Source: Glutamicibacter sp. MNS18 (lineage in GTDB: Bacteria; Actinomycetota; Actinomycetes; Actinomycetales; Micrococcaceae). From it: a DNA stretch of 64,000 bases. This document shows positions 1 through 7,884 of this stretch, one piece after another. Every line of letters starts with the position of its first letter. Position 1 is the first letter of the stretch. A program made the translations under genes and the position numbers. The DNA lies in the NCBI RefSeq assembly GCF_026107515.2, contig NZ_JAPCHW010000006.1, positions 248,001 through 312,000 of the forward strand. The letters are read 5' to 3'. The notes under the pieces are model-generated. The model saw only the letters and a program-made list of their open reading frames with translations. It ran no database searches and was not told the DNA's origin.

Positions 1-111
1 GTCGATGTAGTAGTCGGCCTCCTTGCCGGAAGAGAGGGTGACCTTGCCACGGACGATGGCAAGTTCCTGGATCAGTTCTTTGAGTCGCTCGCGGGCGCTG
101 GTTTTGCTCAT
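1..111 (-). CDS. pyrE: Orotate phosphoribosyltransferase, N-terminal part
   Basis: The first 37 residues of a gene that runs off the left edge. The peptide reads MSKTSARERLKELIQ and continues with the VRGKVTLSSGKEADYYID block typical of the N-terminus of actinobacterial PyrE. The family joins orotate and PRPP to give OMP in pyrimidine synthesis. The PRPP loop and catalytic part lie outside the window. The start is the ATG at 109-111. The call rests on this one conserved block, which is quite distinctive. Confidence 0.8.
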   Translation of the reverse strand, partial: MSKTSARERLKELIQELAIVRGKVTLSSGKEADYYID

Positions 112-401
112 GGTCTCGATTCTAGTCGCCCGGTAGGGTAGCCGGCACAATTCCAGGTGCCTGTGACCCGAGGCCGACAAGGCATTCGGAACCCTGATGC
201 GCTGGTCAAGGCGCAACAGCGCAGTTCCAGGAGCGGACCTTGCTGTTGCCGACCACACCGGGCAGCGACGTCCCTGCCCCCCACTCGCGCTGACAGTACG
301 GACCAGCCGTCAGCAGCAGCCTGGCCCGGTCAGGCATGCACCTGGTTCCAGCTGGTTCTCCGGCTCACGGCTCCCCCTAGCCCGGACACCTGCCGACGGA
401 T
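112..401. other. Intergenic region, no gene seen
   Basis: Spacer between the divergent pyrE and MarR genes. Short open frames here show no protein-like composition and no convincing ribosome binding sites. The part next to the MarR gene carries the inverted repeats described separately. It should also hold the pyrE promoter, which I could not place with confidence. Confidence 0.5.
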
Positions 402-441
402 AGACTGAATTTCCAGTCTGAACATTCTCCGGAATGTTCAG
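402..441 (+). promoter_or_regulatory. Two adjacent inverted repeats upstream of the MarR gene
   Basis: AGACTG (402-407) and CAGTCT (414-419) form one repeat around 6 bases. CTGAACATTC (418-427) and GAATGTTCAG (432-441) form a perfect 10-bp-arm repeat around TCCG. The second lies 43 bases before the ATG of the MarR gene. MarR proteins commonly bind such repeats at their own promoters, so this is a likely autoregulatory operator. The role is inferred; the symmetry is seen directly. Confidence 0.6.
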
Positions 442-484
442 GGCCTCACTTGGTTCGATCGATGGATAGAGAAAGGCTGATTCT

Positions 485-931
485 GTGAATACGACTCGCC
501 CGTTGGGGTTCTGGCTGAAATTGGTGGACTCGCTGATCGACGAGCACTTTGCAGCGACCCTGGACGAACACGGTGTCACACGACGCCAATGGCAGGTACT
601 GAACATGCTCGAGCAACGCCCTGCCACCGAACGCGAACTCATTGACGCATTGGCCCCCTATTTCGCCTCGGCAGATGAACCGCCGAGCGTGACCGAGCAC
701 CTGGTCGAACTGGTGGAATCCGGGTGGATCGCCCACGAAGGGGAGTACTACTCGATTACCGACCGTGGGCACAATTCCCTGCAAACGCTCAGTGAACTGG
801 TGGAGCAGATCCGTGAGCGTTGCGGGGCCGATCTGAGCGCCGAGGAGTATGCGACCACCGTGGCTTCCCTGGAGCGGATGGCGCTTAATCTTGGGTGGGA
901 ACCGGGCAATTCGTCCACCTCTACCCCATAG
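485..931 (+). CDS. MarR-family transcriptional regulator
   Basis: A 148-residue protein with the MarR winged-helix layout: an N-terminal helix (FWLKLVDSLIDEHF), the VTRRQWQVLNMLEQRP segment, a recognition-helix region near residues 60-85 (PPSVTEHLVELVESGWI) and a short wing (EGEYYSITDRG). It ends 9 bases before nadE on the same strand, so the two are probably co-transcribed. The perfect inverted repeat at 418-441 suggests it represses its own operon. The ligand is unknown, and a link to NAD metabolism is suggested only by position. Confidence 0.75.
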   Translation: MNTTRPLGFWLKLVDSLIDEHFAATLDEHGVTRRQWQVLNMLEQRPATERELIDALAPYFASADEPPSVTEHLVELVESGWIAHEGEYYSITDRGHNSLQTLSELVEQIRERCGADLSAEEYATTVASLERMALNLGWEPGNSSTSTP

Positions 932-940
932 TATTGGAGT

Positions 941-1765
941 ATGCGAGAACTCCAAGCTGAAATCATCCACGAACTCGGGGTCAGGCCCCGGATCGATCCG
1001 GCAGCGGAGATCACCGCACGGGTCGGCTTCCTGAAGGACTATCTCAAGTCCTCGGCAGCGGCCGGATTCACGTTGGGCATTTCCGGTGGAATCGATTCGA
1101 CCCTGGCCGGAAGGCTGACCCAATTGGCGGTGCAGGAACTGCGGGCCGAAGGGTCCGAGGCCACGTTTGTCGCCGTACAGCTTCCCCACGGGGTGCAGCA
1201 GGATGCCGCGGATGCCCAGGCGGCAGTGCAGTTCATCGCCCCGGACGAGAGCTACACGGTGAACATCGCCGATGCGGTCAGCGCCGTGGACAAGGCCGTG
1301 GCGGAAGCCGGATACCGTCAACTCTCGGATTTCACCCGGGGAAACGTCAAGGCACGCATGCGCATGATCATGCAGTACGCCTTGGCCGGGGACCGGAAGA
1401 TGCTGGTGGTCGGAACCGATCATGCCGCCGAAGCGGTGACCGGGTTCTTCACCAAGTACGGTGACGGCGGAGTGGATCTGATTCCGCTGTCCGGACTGAA
1501 TAAACGGCAGAACCAGGCCTTGTTACAAGAACTCGGTGCCCCGCAGAAGCTGTGGGCCAAGGTCCCGACTGCGGATCTATTGGACGGCCAGCCGCAACGC
1601 ACCGACGAGGACGAGTTGGGACTGCGCTACGAGCAAATCGATGACTACCTTGAGGGCAAGGAGATCGACCCTGAAGCCGCGGAACTGATTGAACGCCGGT
1701 TTGTCATGTCACGGCATAAGCGCGCGGTTCCAGCATCCCCGGCCGACACGTGGTGGCGGGGCTAG
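941..1765 (+). CDS. nadE: NH3-dependent NAD+ synthetase
   Basis: A 274-residue protein, the usual length for single-domain NadE, which converts deamido-NAD, ammonia and ATP to NAD+ in the last step of NAD synthesis. The ATP-pyrophosphatase P-loop SGGIDST is at residues 48-54. [21 protein letters not shown] and the C-terminal MSRHKR segment are typical of the family. There is no N-terminal glutaminase domain, so free ammonia is the expected nitrogen donor. It follows a MarR gene by 9 bases. Its stop shares a CTAG tetranucleotide with the stop of the convergent gene. Confidence 0.95.
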   Translation: MRELQAEIIHELGVRPRIDPAAEITARVGFLKDYLKSSAAAGFTLGISGGIDSTLAGRLTQLAVQELRAEGSEATFVAVQLPHGVQQDAADAQAAVQFIAPDESYTVNIADAVSAVDKAVAEAGYRQLSDFTRGNVKARMRMIMQYALAGDRKMLVVGTDHAAEAVTGFFTKYGDGGVDLIPLSGLNKRQNQALLQELGAPQKLWAKVPTADLLDGQPQRTDEDELGLRYEQIDDYLEGKEIDPEAAELIERRFVMSRHKRAVPASPADTWWRG

Positions 1766-2061
1766 AACCCACCGGTGATTTCGCGCAGGGCCTGGACATG
1801 CTCATCCAGGCTCCGTTGCCCGCATGAGGAGAGCTTGGCCCAGGTGCGCGGCCGTTTGCCCACGAAACCCTTGCGGATAATGACGTACCCCTTCTCTTCC
1901 AGAGCGGACAGCTGGCGGGACAGTACCGAGTCCGAGATTTCCAGTGACTCCCGCAAGGTCTTGAAGTCCACCTCATCAACCTGCTGCAACGCGGCCATCA
2001 GGGACAGCCTGACCGGGTTGGTGAAGTCCTCGTTCATCCTCGCCCGCGGATGCCCGCTCAT
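1762..2061 (-). CDS. Winged-helix transcriptional regulator (ArsR/MarR-like, HTH_34 type)
   Basis: A 99-residue protein, essentially one winged helix: [19 protein letters not shown], then the recognition region [20 protein letters not shown], and a wing with [12 protein letters not shown]. It is the last gene of a three-gene operon behind two membrane proteins, and its ATG overlaps the upstream stop (ATGA, 2058-2061). Families of this type often repress their own operon, and a palindrome overlaps the operon promoter at 2737-2755. The signal is unknown. Confidence 0.75.
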   Translation of the reverse strand: MSGHPRARMNEDFTNPVRLSLMAALQQVDEVDFKTLRESLEISDSVLSRQLSALEEKGYVIIRKGFVGKRPRTWAKLSSCGQRSLDEHVQALREITGGF

Positions 2062-2495
2062 TGCCGCACCATCCAGATCCCGGCGAACAGCAGCGGCATA
2101 GCCACCACTATGGCCAGCAACACGACCACCATCGCGCCCAACCCTGCGGTGATCAGCCCCAGCCCCAGCCCGTAAAGCAGCAGGCTCATCCCCAGTCCGA
2201 TCAGGTACTTGCGGCCGAACCCGGCCGGCAGCAGCCGCCGCAGGAATTGATAGCCGAATGTCAGCGCGAGGATCGCCAGCACCGCAGCTGCGCAGAGAAC
2301 GAAGAATGCGCCCAGGTTCCGTTCGGGGTTGAAGACATGCAACAGACCATGGAGGGCCCCGAGCACCACTGCCAGCAGGATGCACAGTGTTCCCAACTGC
2401 CGGGCCCCCTGCCGCTTGGCACCGGAAATCCCTTGCTGCGCCACTTCCATGGACTCCAGTTGCCGGCGGAGGCTCTCGTTCTTCTCCGGGCTCAT
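2058..2495 (-). CDS. Four-helix membrane protein of a regulator operon
   Basis: A 145-residue protein with a charged N-terminus (residues 1-33) followed by about four hydrophobic segments, near residues 34-54, 61-81, 97-115 and 118-142. I do not recognise a specific family. It starts within the stop of the upstream small membrane gene (ATGA) and ends within the start of the winged-helix gene, so the three are translationally coupled. The arrangement suggests a membrane-stress or membrane-composition system, but no function can be read from the sequence. Confidence 0.65.
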   Translation of the reverse strand: MSPEKNESLRRQLESMEVAQQGISGAKRQGARQLGTLCILLAVVLGALHGLLHVFNPERNLGAFFVLCAAAVLAILALTFGYQFLRRLLPAGFGRKYLIGLGMSLLLYGLGLGLITAGLGAMVVVLLAIVVAMPLLFAGIWMVRQ

Positions 2496-2683
2496 GCCGC
2501 TACCCTTTTCCCGCGGTACTGGCAGTAGGCCACCACCGAGGCGCCAACGGCGGCAAAACCCGACATTCCGGCGACAAGGTAGACGGGGGTTCCGGTGATG
2601 GACCAGGCCACGAGCATGCCCAGTACGGTCAGACCGGCCAGGATCATCATTGGTAGCACTGCGTAGCGGATGAGCTTGTCCAT
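2492..2683 (-). CDS. Small two-helix membrane protein
   Basis: A 63-residue protein with two hydrophobic segments (about residues 7-28 and 33-53) and a basic C-terminus (QYRGKRVAA). It is the first gene of the operon that ends with the winged-helix regulator and overlaps the next gene by ATGA. A promoter with an embedded palindrome lies 42 bases upstream. No function is recognised. Coupling to two further genes supports it as real despite its size. Confidence 0.6.
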   Translation of the reverse strand: MDKLIRYAVLPMMILAGLTVLGMLVAWSITGTPVYLVAGMSGFAAVGASVVAYCQYRGKRVAA

Positions 2684-2724
2684 CGGATTCTCCCGGTGTT
2701 GGTTGGCGTACTGTCGATAGACCA

Positions 2725-2755
2725 AGCATAACAAGTACTTTCCTATTTGGAAAGT
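2725..2755 (-). promoter_or_regulatory. Promoter with palindromic operator for the membrane-protein/regulator operon
   Basis: On the minus strand a -35-like TTTCCA (2748-2753) and a -10-like TATGCT (2725-2730) are 17 bases apart. The palindrome ACTTTCC-N5-GGAAAGT (2737-2755) covers the -35 element and part of the spacer. A repressor bound here would block RNA polymerase, which fits autoregulation by the winged-helix protein of this operon. The elements are seen; the binding protein is inferred. Confidence 0.6.
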
Positions 2756-3257
2756 AATTTCTTCATATTGCCCGGGGGTGCTTTCTCTCCGGTTGCCACA
2801 CTGCGTTGGAACGTGTCCACGCGCTGGAACAACCGCAGATGAGGCCCAGCCGATGACGTGGCTAGCTCGTGAAACCCAGGTCAGGTTTCCGGCCACCGCT
2901 TCATCAGCTTCCCCGTTGCGCCACTGGCACCTGCGGCTCCCGCGACCCGCCCAGCTACAACCACCGGGCACCCGCCGCGAACCGAAACCTGGCCGGGCAT
3001 GCCCGGTATCAAGGGGCTTCACTTGTCGATCAGCCGCGAACCCCCGACACTGGCCACCATGACCTGCGGCACCGTTTCCACCTTGCCCTGGGCCAGCTCG
3101 ATGGTCACCGGGCTGGCGCCGGCAAGGTGTGGGTTCCGTGTGCGATCATGGCTTCGCCCCCCTTCAGCGATCCCTTCTCCCGGCCGCTGCGACCGCCCTC
3201 CGCTTCGCGGTGATCGACCCGGTGCGGTGGGTGCGCACCGTTGCCCCACTCCGGCTG
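2756..3257. other. About 500 bases without a convincing gene
   Basis: No convincing intact gene on either strand. On the minus strand, just after the acyl-CoA dehydrogenase, a G-rich Shine-Dalgarno-like stretch precedes an ATG encoding MIAHGTHTLPAPAR then a stop. The adjacent frame continues with a protein-like SPVTIELAQGKVETVPQVMV stretch to a stop at 3019. This could be a frameshifted remnant of a small gene. A GC-rich palindrome, CCGGGCATGCCCGG, lies near 2993-3006. Confidence 0.4.
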
Positions 3258-4400
3258 CTACACGAAGGCCCCGACCCCGGTCAGGGCTCGACCGACGATC
3301 AACGAGTTGATCTCGTAGGTGCCCTCGTAGGTGTGGATGATCTCCACATCGCAGAAAACCTTGGCCATCTCGTGGCCGGAGACCACTCCGTTGCCACCGA
3401 GCAAGGCACGACCCTGGGCCGCGGAATGCCGGGCCAGCCGGGTTGCGGTGGACTTGGCCAAGGCGGCATCGACCATCTGCAGCTCTCCCCGCTCCTGTTT
3501 GCGGGCCACCTCGCCCATCATCGCCAGGCATGCGGTCAGATGTCCCGCGATCTCGGCCAGCGGCTGTTGTACCAGCTGGAAGGAAGCCAGCGGCTTACCG
3601 AACTGCTCGCGCCCCGTAGCGTAGGCAGTGGTGATATCCAGGGTCGCCATCAGGGCACCAACCGCTTGCCAGCCAACCCAGGCCCGTGAACGCATCAGCA
3701 GATCATTGGCTGCGGCGAAATCCCGGGCACCGGGCAGCTTGTTCGCCAGCGGTATGCGCACCTGGTCCAGCTCGATGTCGGCATTCTGCATGATGCGCAG
3801 GCCGATCTTGTTCTCGATCTTGCTGGCCCGGTAACCCGGGCGGTGGCTTTCCACCAGGTAGGCGCCCACCTGATCGGTGTCGGTGTCCCGGGCCCATACC
3901 AGCGCGAAGTCCGCCAGGGTTCCCATGCCGATCCAGCGCTTGGATCCGGTAATCACGTATTCGTCTCCCTCGCGCCTGGCCTCGGTCCCCAGTCCCCCGG
4001 CGATATCGGATCCGTGCTCCGGTTCAGTCAGGGCAAAGGCCCCGAAAGCCTCGAACCGGCTCAATCGGGGAAGCCATCGGGCGCGTTGTTCCGCCGAGCC
4101 CAGCGAATCGATCATTCCCACAACCAGTTCATTGTGGATCCCAACCACCGATGACAGGGAGATATCGGCGCGGGCGATTTCTGCATGGATCAGTCCGTCA
4201 AACAACCGGGAATGGTTGCCGAGGTGCAGCCCTCCCAACCCCGCATCACCCAGCTTGCGGACCAGGTCGGCGGCGAAGGCTTCCTTATCCCAGTATTCGA
4301 TCGCCTGCGTCCTGATTTCTTCCTGCATCAACCTGCGCACCTGATGTAGCCGGGATCGCTCGGCCGGTTCGAGTTGCTGTTCAATTCCCAAGAGGTCCAT
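3258..4400 (-). CDS. Acyl-CoA dehydrogenase (glutaryl-CoA dehydrogenase-like)
   Basis: A 380-residue FAD enzyme of the usual family length. The central FGAFALTEPEHGSDIAGGLGTEA block and the C-terminal catalytic segment HTYEGTYEINSLIVGRALTG identify the family; Glu359 in YEGT is the likely catalytic base, placed as in glutaryl- and isovaleryl-CoA dehydrogenases. It oxidises an acyl-CoA to the 2,3-enoyl-CoA. It is divergent from a MarR gene and beside two valine-pathway genes, so a branched-chain acyl-CoA is a plausible substrate. Substrate specificity cannot be read from the sequence. Confidence 0.85.
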   Translation of the reverse strand: MDLLGIEQQLEPAERSRLHQVRRLMQEEIRTQAIEYWDKEAFAADLVRKLGDAGLGGLHLGNHSRLFDGLIHAEIARADISLSSVVGIHNELVVGMIDSLGSAEQRARWLPRLSRFEAFGAFALTEPEHGSDIAGGLGTEARREGDEYVITGSKRWIGMGTLADFALVWARDTDTDQVGAYLVESHRPGYRASKIENKIGLRIMQNADIELDQVRIPLANKLPGARDFAAANDLLMRSRAWVGWQAVGALMATLDITTAYATGREQFGKPLASFQLVQQPLAEIAGHLTACLAMMGEVARKQERGELQMVDAALAKSTATRLARHSAAQGRALLGGNGVVSGHEMAKVFCDVEIIHTYEGTYEINSLIVGRALTGVGAFV

Positions 4401-4412
4401 CTGGGGTCTCCT

Positions 4413-4440
4413 TCCAAACCTTGGATGTCCAAGTATATTG
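4413..4440 (+). promoter_or_regulatory. Promoter with MarR-type palindrome (valine-cluster motif, copy 1)
   Basis: The perfect palindrome CTTGGATGTCCAAG (4421-4434) is followed directly by TATATT (4435-4440), with a -35-like TTCCAA at 4413-4418 (16-base spacer). It drives the rightward MarR gene and sits in the divergent spacer with the acyl-CoA dehydrogenase gene. A second copy with one base changed and the same TATATT lies upstream of the hydrolase gene at 6968-6987. The shared layout points to one regulator, most simply the adjacent MarR protein. Confidence 0.7.
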
Positions 4441-4473
4441 TTGGACTAGTTCCTATTCCTTCAGGGGTATTCG

Positions 4474-4977
4474 ATGACTGAGCCACTCCCACGCGACCCG
4501 ATCGCAGAAGCCCGTGACCAGTGGATTTCACATGGTTGGGACCAGGAGGCCGATGCCATGGCCGCGATCACCGCGGTCATGCGTTCCGCCTCGATCTTCT
4601 TGCAGCGCGCCGATACGATCCTCAAACCGTACGGGCTGACCTTTGCACGCTTCGAGGTGCTGGCACTGCTGGGATTCTCCTCCCGTGGCTCGCTGCCCAT
4701 GAGCCACGCCAGCCGTCGGCTGCAGGTTCATGCCACCTCGCTGACCAGTTCGGTCGACCGGCTCGAATCAGCTGGCCTGGTACGCAGGGTCCCGCACCCC
4801 ACCGATGGGCGGACACGGCTGCTGGAACTGACCGATTCCGGCAGGGAAGTACTGGAGGCAGCCCGTGAGCAGCTGAACATCCAGCTCTTTGCCGACAGTG
4901 GCTTGGAGCCCCGGGAAGCCGCCGAGCTCTCTGGAATCCTGGCCTCCTTCCGGCACCGTGCCGGGGATTTCCTATAG
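4474..4977 (+). CDS. MarR-family regulator of the branched-chain acyl-CoA cluster
   Basis: A 167-residue MarR protein. Residues about 60-130 form the winged helix: LTFARFEVLALLGFSSRG, recognition region LQVHATSLTSSVDRLESAGLV, then the wing HPTDGRTRLLELTDSG, a signature of the family. It is divergent from the acyl-CoA dehydrogenase gene and convergent with the 3-hydroxyisobutyrate dehydrogenase gene. The palindrome at 4421-4434 in its own promoter recurs upstream of the hydrolase gene, so it probably controls both, with an acyl-CoA or carboxylate as a plausible ligand. Confidence 0.85.
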   Translation: MTEPLPRDPIAEARDQWISHGWDQEADAMAAITAVMRSASIFLQRADTILKPYGLTFARFEVLALLGFSSRGSLPMSHASRRLQVHATSLTSSVDRLESAGLVRRVPHPTDGRTRLLELTDSGREVLEAAREQLNIQLFADSGLEPREAAELSGILASFRHRAGDFL

Positions 4978-5874
4978 GGACCCGTCACGAATGGCGTTGA
5001 TGATGGCCGAGAAGTCTGCCCCCGCGCCCCCGGACTCGGTAAACCTGGCGTAGAGGGTGGCAGCCAGCGCCCCCATATGTGCGTCGGTCTCGGTCAACTG
5101 CAGGGCGCTGGAAGCCAGCCCGAGGTCCTTGGTCATCAACGCCGCCGCGAACCCCGGTGTGTAATCGCGATTGGCCGGCGAACTGGGTACCGGCCCGGGA
5201 ACCGGGCAGTTGGTGGTCACCGACCAGCACTGTCCGGAGGCCGATGAGATCACGTCGAACAGGGCCTGGTGGGTGAGCCCCAGCCGTTCGCCAAGCACAA
5301 ATGCCTCGGCCGCACCGATCATCGAGATCCCCAACAACATGTTGTTGCAGACCTTGGCGGCCTGACCGGCCCCGTGTCCGCCGCAATGCACAATCCGCTT
5401 GCCCATGACCTCCAGCACCGGAGTGATGGCTGGAAGGTCCTGCTCATCGGCGCCGAGCATGAAGGTCAGGGTGCCGGCTTCGGCGCCCACCACACCCCCG
5501 GATACCGGAGCGTCGGCGCTGCGGTGGCCTGCGGCCACAGCCAGTTCTGCGGCTTCCCGCGCCTGGGCCACGTCGATGGTGGAGCATTCCAGGAACAGGG
5601 TGTCCGGGGCCGCGGCTTCCAACAGGTAATCCCGGTAGGCGTCGAGCACATGCTGGCCGGAGGGAAACATCGTCAGCACGATCTGCACATCCCTTGCAGC
5701 CTCGGCCCCGGTATCCACGGTGCGGATTCCCGCTTCCCGTGCTGCGGCCACCGCTTGCGGCATGACGTCGAATGCCCGCAAATCATATCCGGCGGAGTGC
5801 AGGTTCTTGGCCATGGGCAGTCCCATGTGACCCAGTCCCAGGAATCCGATCCGTGGTTTGCTTTCCATGGTCAT
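4972..5874 (-). CDS. mmsB: 3-hydroxyisobutyrate dehydrogenase
   Basis: A 300-residue NAD(P)-dependent beta-hydroxyacid dehydrogenase. The Rossmann motif GFLGLGHMGLPMAKNL is at residues 10-25, the substrate-binding DAPVSGG at 121-127, and the catalytic lysine in GHGAGQAAKVCNN is Lys174. It oxidises 3-hydroxyisobutyrate to methylmalonate semialdehyde in valine breakdown. It overlaps the upstream hydrolase gene by 4 bases, giving consecutive pathway steps. No methylmalonate-semialdehyde dehydrogenase (mmsA) is in the window. Its stop shares the palindrome CTATAG with the convergent MarR gene. Confidence 0.92.
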   Translation of the reverse strand: MTMESKPRIGFLGLGHMGLPMAKNLHSAGYDLRAFDVMPQAVAAAREAGIRTVDTGAEAARDVQIVLTMFPSGQHVLDAYRDYLLEAAAPDTLFLECSTIDVAQAREAAELAVAAGHRSADAPVSGGVVGAEAGTLTFMLGADEQDLPAITPVLEVMGKRIVHCGGHGAGQAAKVCNNMLLGISMIGAAEAFVLGERLGLTHQALFDVISSASGQCWSVTTNCPVPGPVPSSPANRDYTPGFAAALMTKDLGLASSALQLTETDAHMGALAATLYARFTESGGAGADFSAIINAIRDGSL

Positions 5875-6926
5875 TTCGCTCCTTCGTTATCTGCGGCGAA
5901 TTCGGCTATCAGGTCAAAGGCCAAGTCCCCGCCAGGTAGCGGGGCAAAGTGTGCCGCTGTACGTCGTTCCGGATCCAATCCGGGCAGCGAGCGCACCCAC
6001 TGCGGGCTGCGGTCCTTGTCGATCACCGCGGCGCGGATCCCCTCGGCGAAGTCCGGATCATCAAGACGATTGATCGCCGCACGGAATTCCCGGACCAGGT
6101 CGAGCCGCAGGTTTTTTCCTGCTCCGCCGATCAGACGGTTGACCAGATGGACCGCACTAGGGCAAGCCCGCTGCAGGGCCTCATCGGCCTTGAGCGCGTC
6201 GGGGTCTCCACTTTGGCGTAACGCGCGGTGGATTTGCTCCAGCTCGCCATGGTCGAACGCCAGAATCCACGGTTCGGTCAGGATTCCCTTCGGCGCATCG
6301 CCGCGAAACAGCGGCAAGACCTCGTCCACCGGCTGTTCGGTCAGGGCTTGTCGTAGTGCTGGCAGCCGTGAGGATTCCACGTAGACATCGGCAAGCCCCA
6401 AATGGATCGCATCTGCGGCCCCCACGCCGAGGCCGGTCAGCGCCGCGTAGCGTCCGGCCGCGCGTGGTGCCCGGGCCAGCAGGTGCGTTCCGCCGACATC
6501 GGGGAAGAAGCCGATACCCACTTCGGGCATTCCACACTTGCTGCGCTCGGTGACCACCCGGTGGCTTCCATGTGCGGAAATTCCTATCCCTCCGCCCAGG
6601 ACGATCCCATCCATCAACGCGATATAGGGCTTGGGATACTCGTCGATGAGTGCGTTGAGCTGGTATTCAATGCGCCAGAACTCATCGGTGGACCCCTCCC
6701 GGTTCTGGATATCCCGGTAGATCGCGACAATATCCCCGCCGGCGCACAGACCCCGATCCCCGGCACCGGCCACCACAACCTGTCTTATGCTGCGGTCATT
6801 GCGCCATCGCAGCAAGGCAGTCAGCATTCCGCGGCACATATCCGTGGTCAGCGCGTTCAGCGACTGCGGTCGGTTCAGGGTGATAACCCCAAGGCTGCCG
6901 TGTTGTTCTATGCGAAGATCACTCAT
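5871..6926 (-). CDS. 3-hydroxyisobutyryl-CoA hydrolase (enoyl-CoA hydratase/isomerase family)
   Basis: A 351-residue crotonase-fold protein, the length of HIBCH-type hydrolases rather than of simple hydratases (about 260). The oxyanion-hole segments are GLCAGGDIVAIYRD (from residue 59) and MDGIVLGGGIGIS (from 105). GMPEVGIGFFPDVGG holds the expected catalytic acids Glu135 and Asp143. It releases 3-hydroxyisobutyrate from its CoA ester, feeding mmsB, with which it overlaps by ATGA. The promoter carries copy 2 of the valine-cluster palindrome. Confidence 0.9.
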   Translation of the reverse strand: MSDLRIEQHGSLGVITLNRPQSLNALTTDMCRGMLTALLRWRNDRSIRQVVVAGAGDRGLCAGGDIVAIYRDIQNREGSTDEFWRIEYQLNALIDEYPKPYIALMDGIVLGGGIGISAHGSHRVVTERSKCGMPEVGIGFFPDVGGTHLLARAPRAAGRYAALTGLGVGAADAIHLGLADVYVESSRLPALRQALTEQPVDEVLPLFRGDAPKGILTEPWILAFDHGELEQIHRALRQSGDPDALKADEALQRACPSAVHLVNRLIGGAGKNLRLDLVREFRAAINRLDDPDFAEGIRAAVIDKDRSPQWVRSLPGLDPERRTAAHFAPLPGGDLAFDLIAEFAADNEGAK

Positions 6927-6967
6927 TCGGCACGCTTTCTCATGAGGTGGGTCACATGTTATTCATG

Positions 6968-6987
6968 AATATACTCGGACATCCAAG
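6968..6987 (-). promoter_or_regulatory. Promoter with MarR-type palindrome (valine-cluster motif, copy 2)
   Basis: On the minus strand CTTGGATGTCCGAG (6974-6987) is followed directly by TATATT (6968-6973), the same arrangement as at 4421-4440 with one base different in 20. A weak -35-like TTCAAA lies 17 bases upstream. It sits 42 bases before the hydrolase ATG. The identity with copy 1 is seen directly; control by the MarR protein is inferred. Confidence 0.7.
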
Positions 6988-7079
6988 TAATTTGAAGTGC
7001 CCATAACCACCGGGTTCCGTTTCGTGATCGCGGTCGCGCCTGCCACCCGGAATCCGGGATCAAATATTGATAGGTTGGA

Positions 7080-7883
7080 ATGGTGAAGATTGCTACCTGG
7101 AATGTGAACTCCCTCAGAGCCCGCGCCGACCGTGTCGAGGATTGGCTGCGACGAACAGACGTCGATGTCCTGACCATCCAGGAAACCAAATGCAAGGATG
7201 ACAACTTCCCCTGGGAACTGTTCGAGAGCAACGACTACGAGGTGGCCCATTTCGGGGTCAACCAGTGGAACGGCGTAGCCATCGCCTCCCGGGTGGGGCT
7301 TGACGAGGTGGAACGTACCTTTGCCGATCAGCCGGTTTTCGGCAAGGGCGGGAAGGACCCCATCCAGGAACCCCGCGCCATCGCGGCGACCTGCGGCGGG
7401 GTTCGCATCTGGAGCCTCTACGTTCCCAACGGCCGTGCCCTGGATGACGAGCACATGGCCTACAAGCTCCATTGGCTAGACGTGCTGAAGGACAATGCCA
7501 AGGGCTGGCTCGATACCGACCCGAATGCGCAAATCGCCTTGACCGGCGACTGGAACATCGCCCCAACCGATGCGGATGTCTGGGATATCCAATTCTTCCT
7601 CGATAACAACCTCACCCACGTTTCGGACGCCGAACGTGCCGCGTTCCGGTCCTTCGAGGAGATCGGCTTCAACGACCCGGTCCGGGCCCACACCGAAGGT
7701 GCGTTCACCTACTGGGACTACACCCAGCTGCGCTTCCCCCGCGGTGAAGGCATGCGCATCGACTTCGCCCTGACCTCCCCTTCACTGACCTCACGGGTCG
7801 TATCCGCGTCCATTGACCGCGAGGAGCGCAAGGGCAAGGGTGCCTCCGACCATGTACCCGTGATCATCGAGCTCGCGGACTGA
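7080..7883 (+). CDS. xthA: Exodeoxyribonuclease III (AP endonuclease)
   Basis: A 267-residue exonuclease-III-family protein. Family motifs are complete: KIATWNVNSLRAR (residues 3-15), LTIQETKCKD, SLYVPNGR, TGDWNIAP, and the C-terminal MRIDFALTSP and KGASDHVPVI with the catalytic Asp-His pair. It cleaves DNA at abasic sites in base-excision repair. It is followed after a single base by an uncharacterised gene, so the two probably share a transcript. Confidence 0.95.
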   Translation: MVKIATWNVNSLRARADRVEDWLRRTDVDVLTIQETKCKDDNFPWELFESNDYEVAHFGVNQWNGVAIASRVGLDEVERTFADQPVFGKGGKDPIQEPRAIAATCGGVRIWSLYVPNGRALDDEHMAYKLHWLDVLKDNAKGWLDTDPNAQIALTGDWNIAPTDADVWDIQFFLDNNLTHVSDAERAAFRSFEEIGFNDPVRAHTEGAFTYWDYTQLRFPRGEGMRIDFALTSPSLTSRVVSASIDREERKGKGASDHVPVIIELAD

Positions 7884-7884
7884 C

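Noticed and set aside
446-1423. A 325-residue open frame antisense to the MarR and nadE genes
   Set aside because: It runs across two well-supported genes and has no protein-like character.
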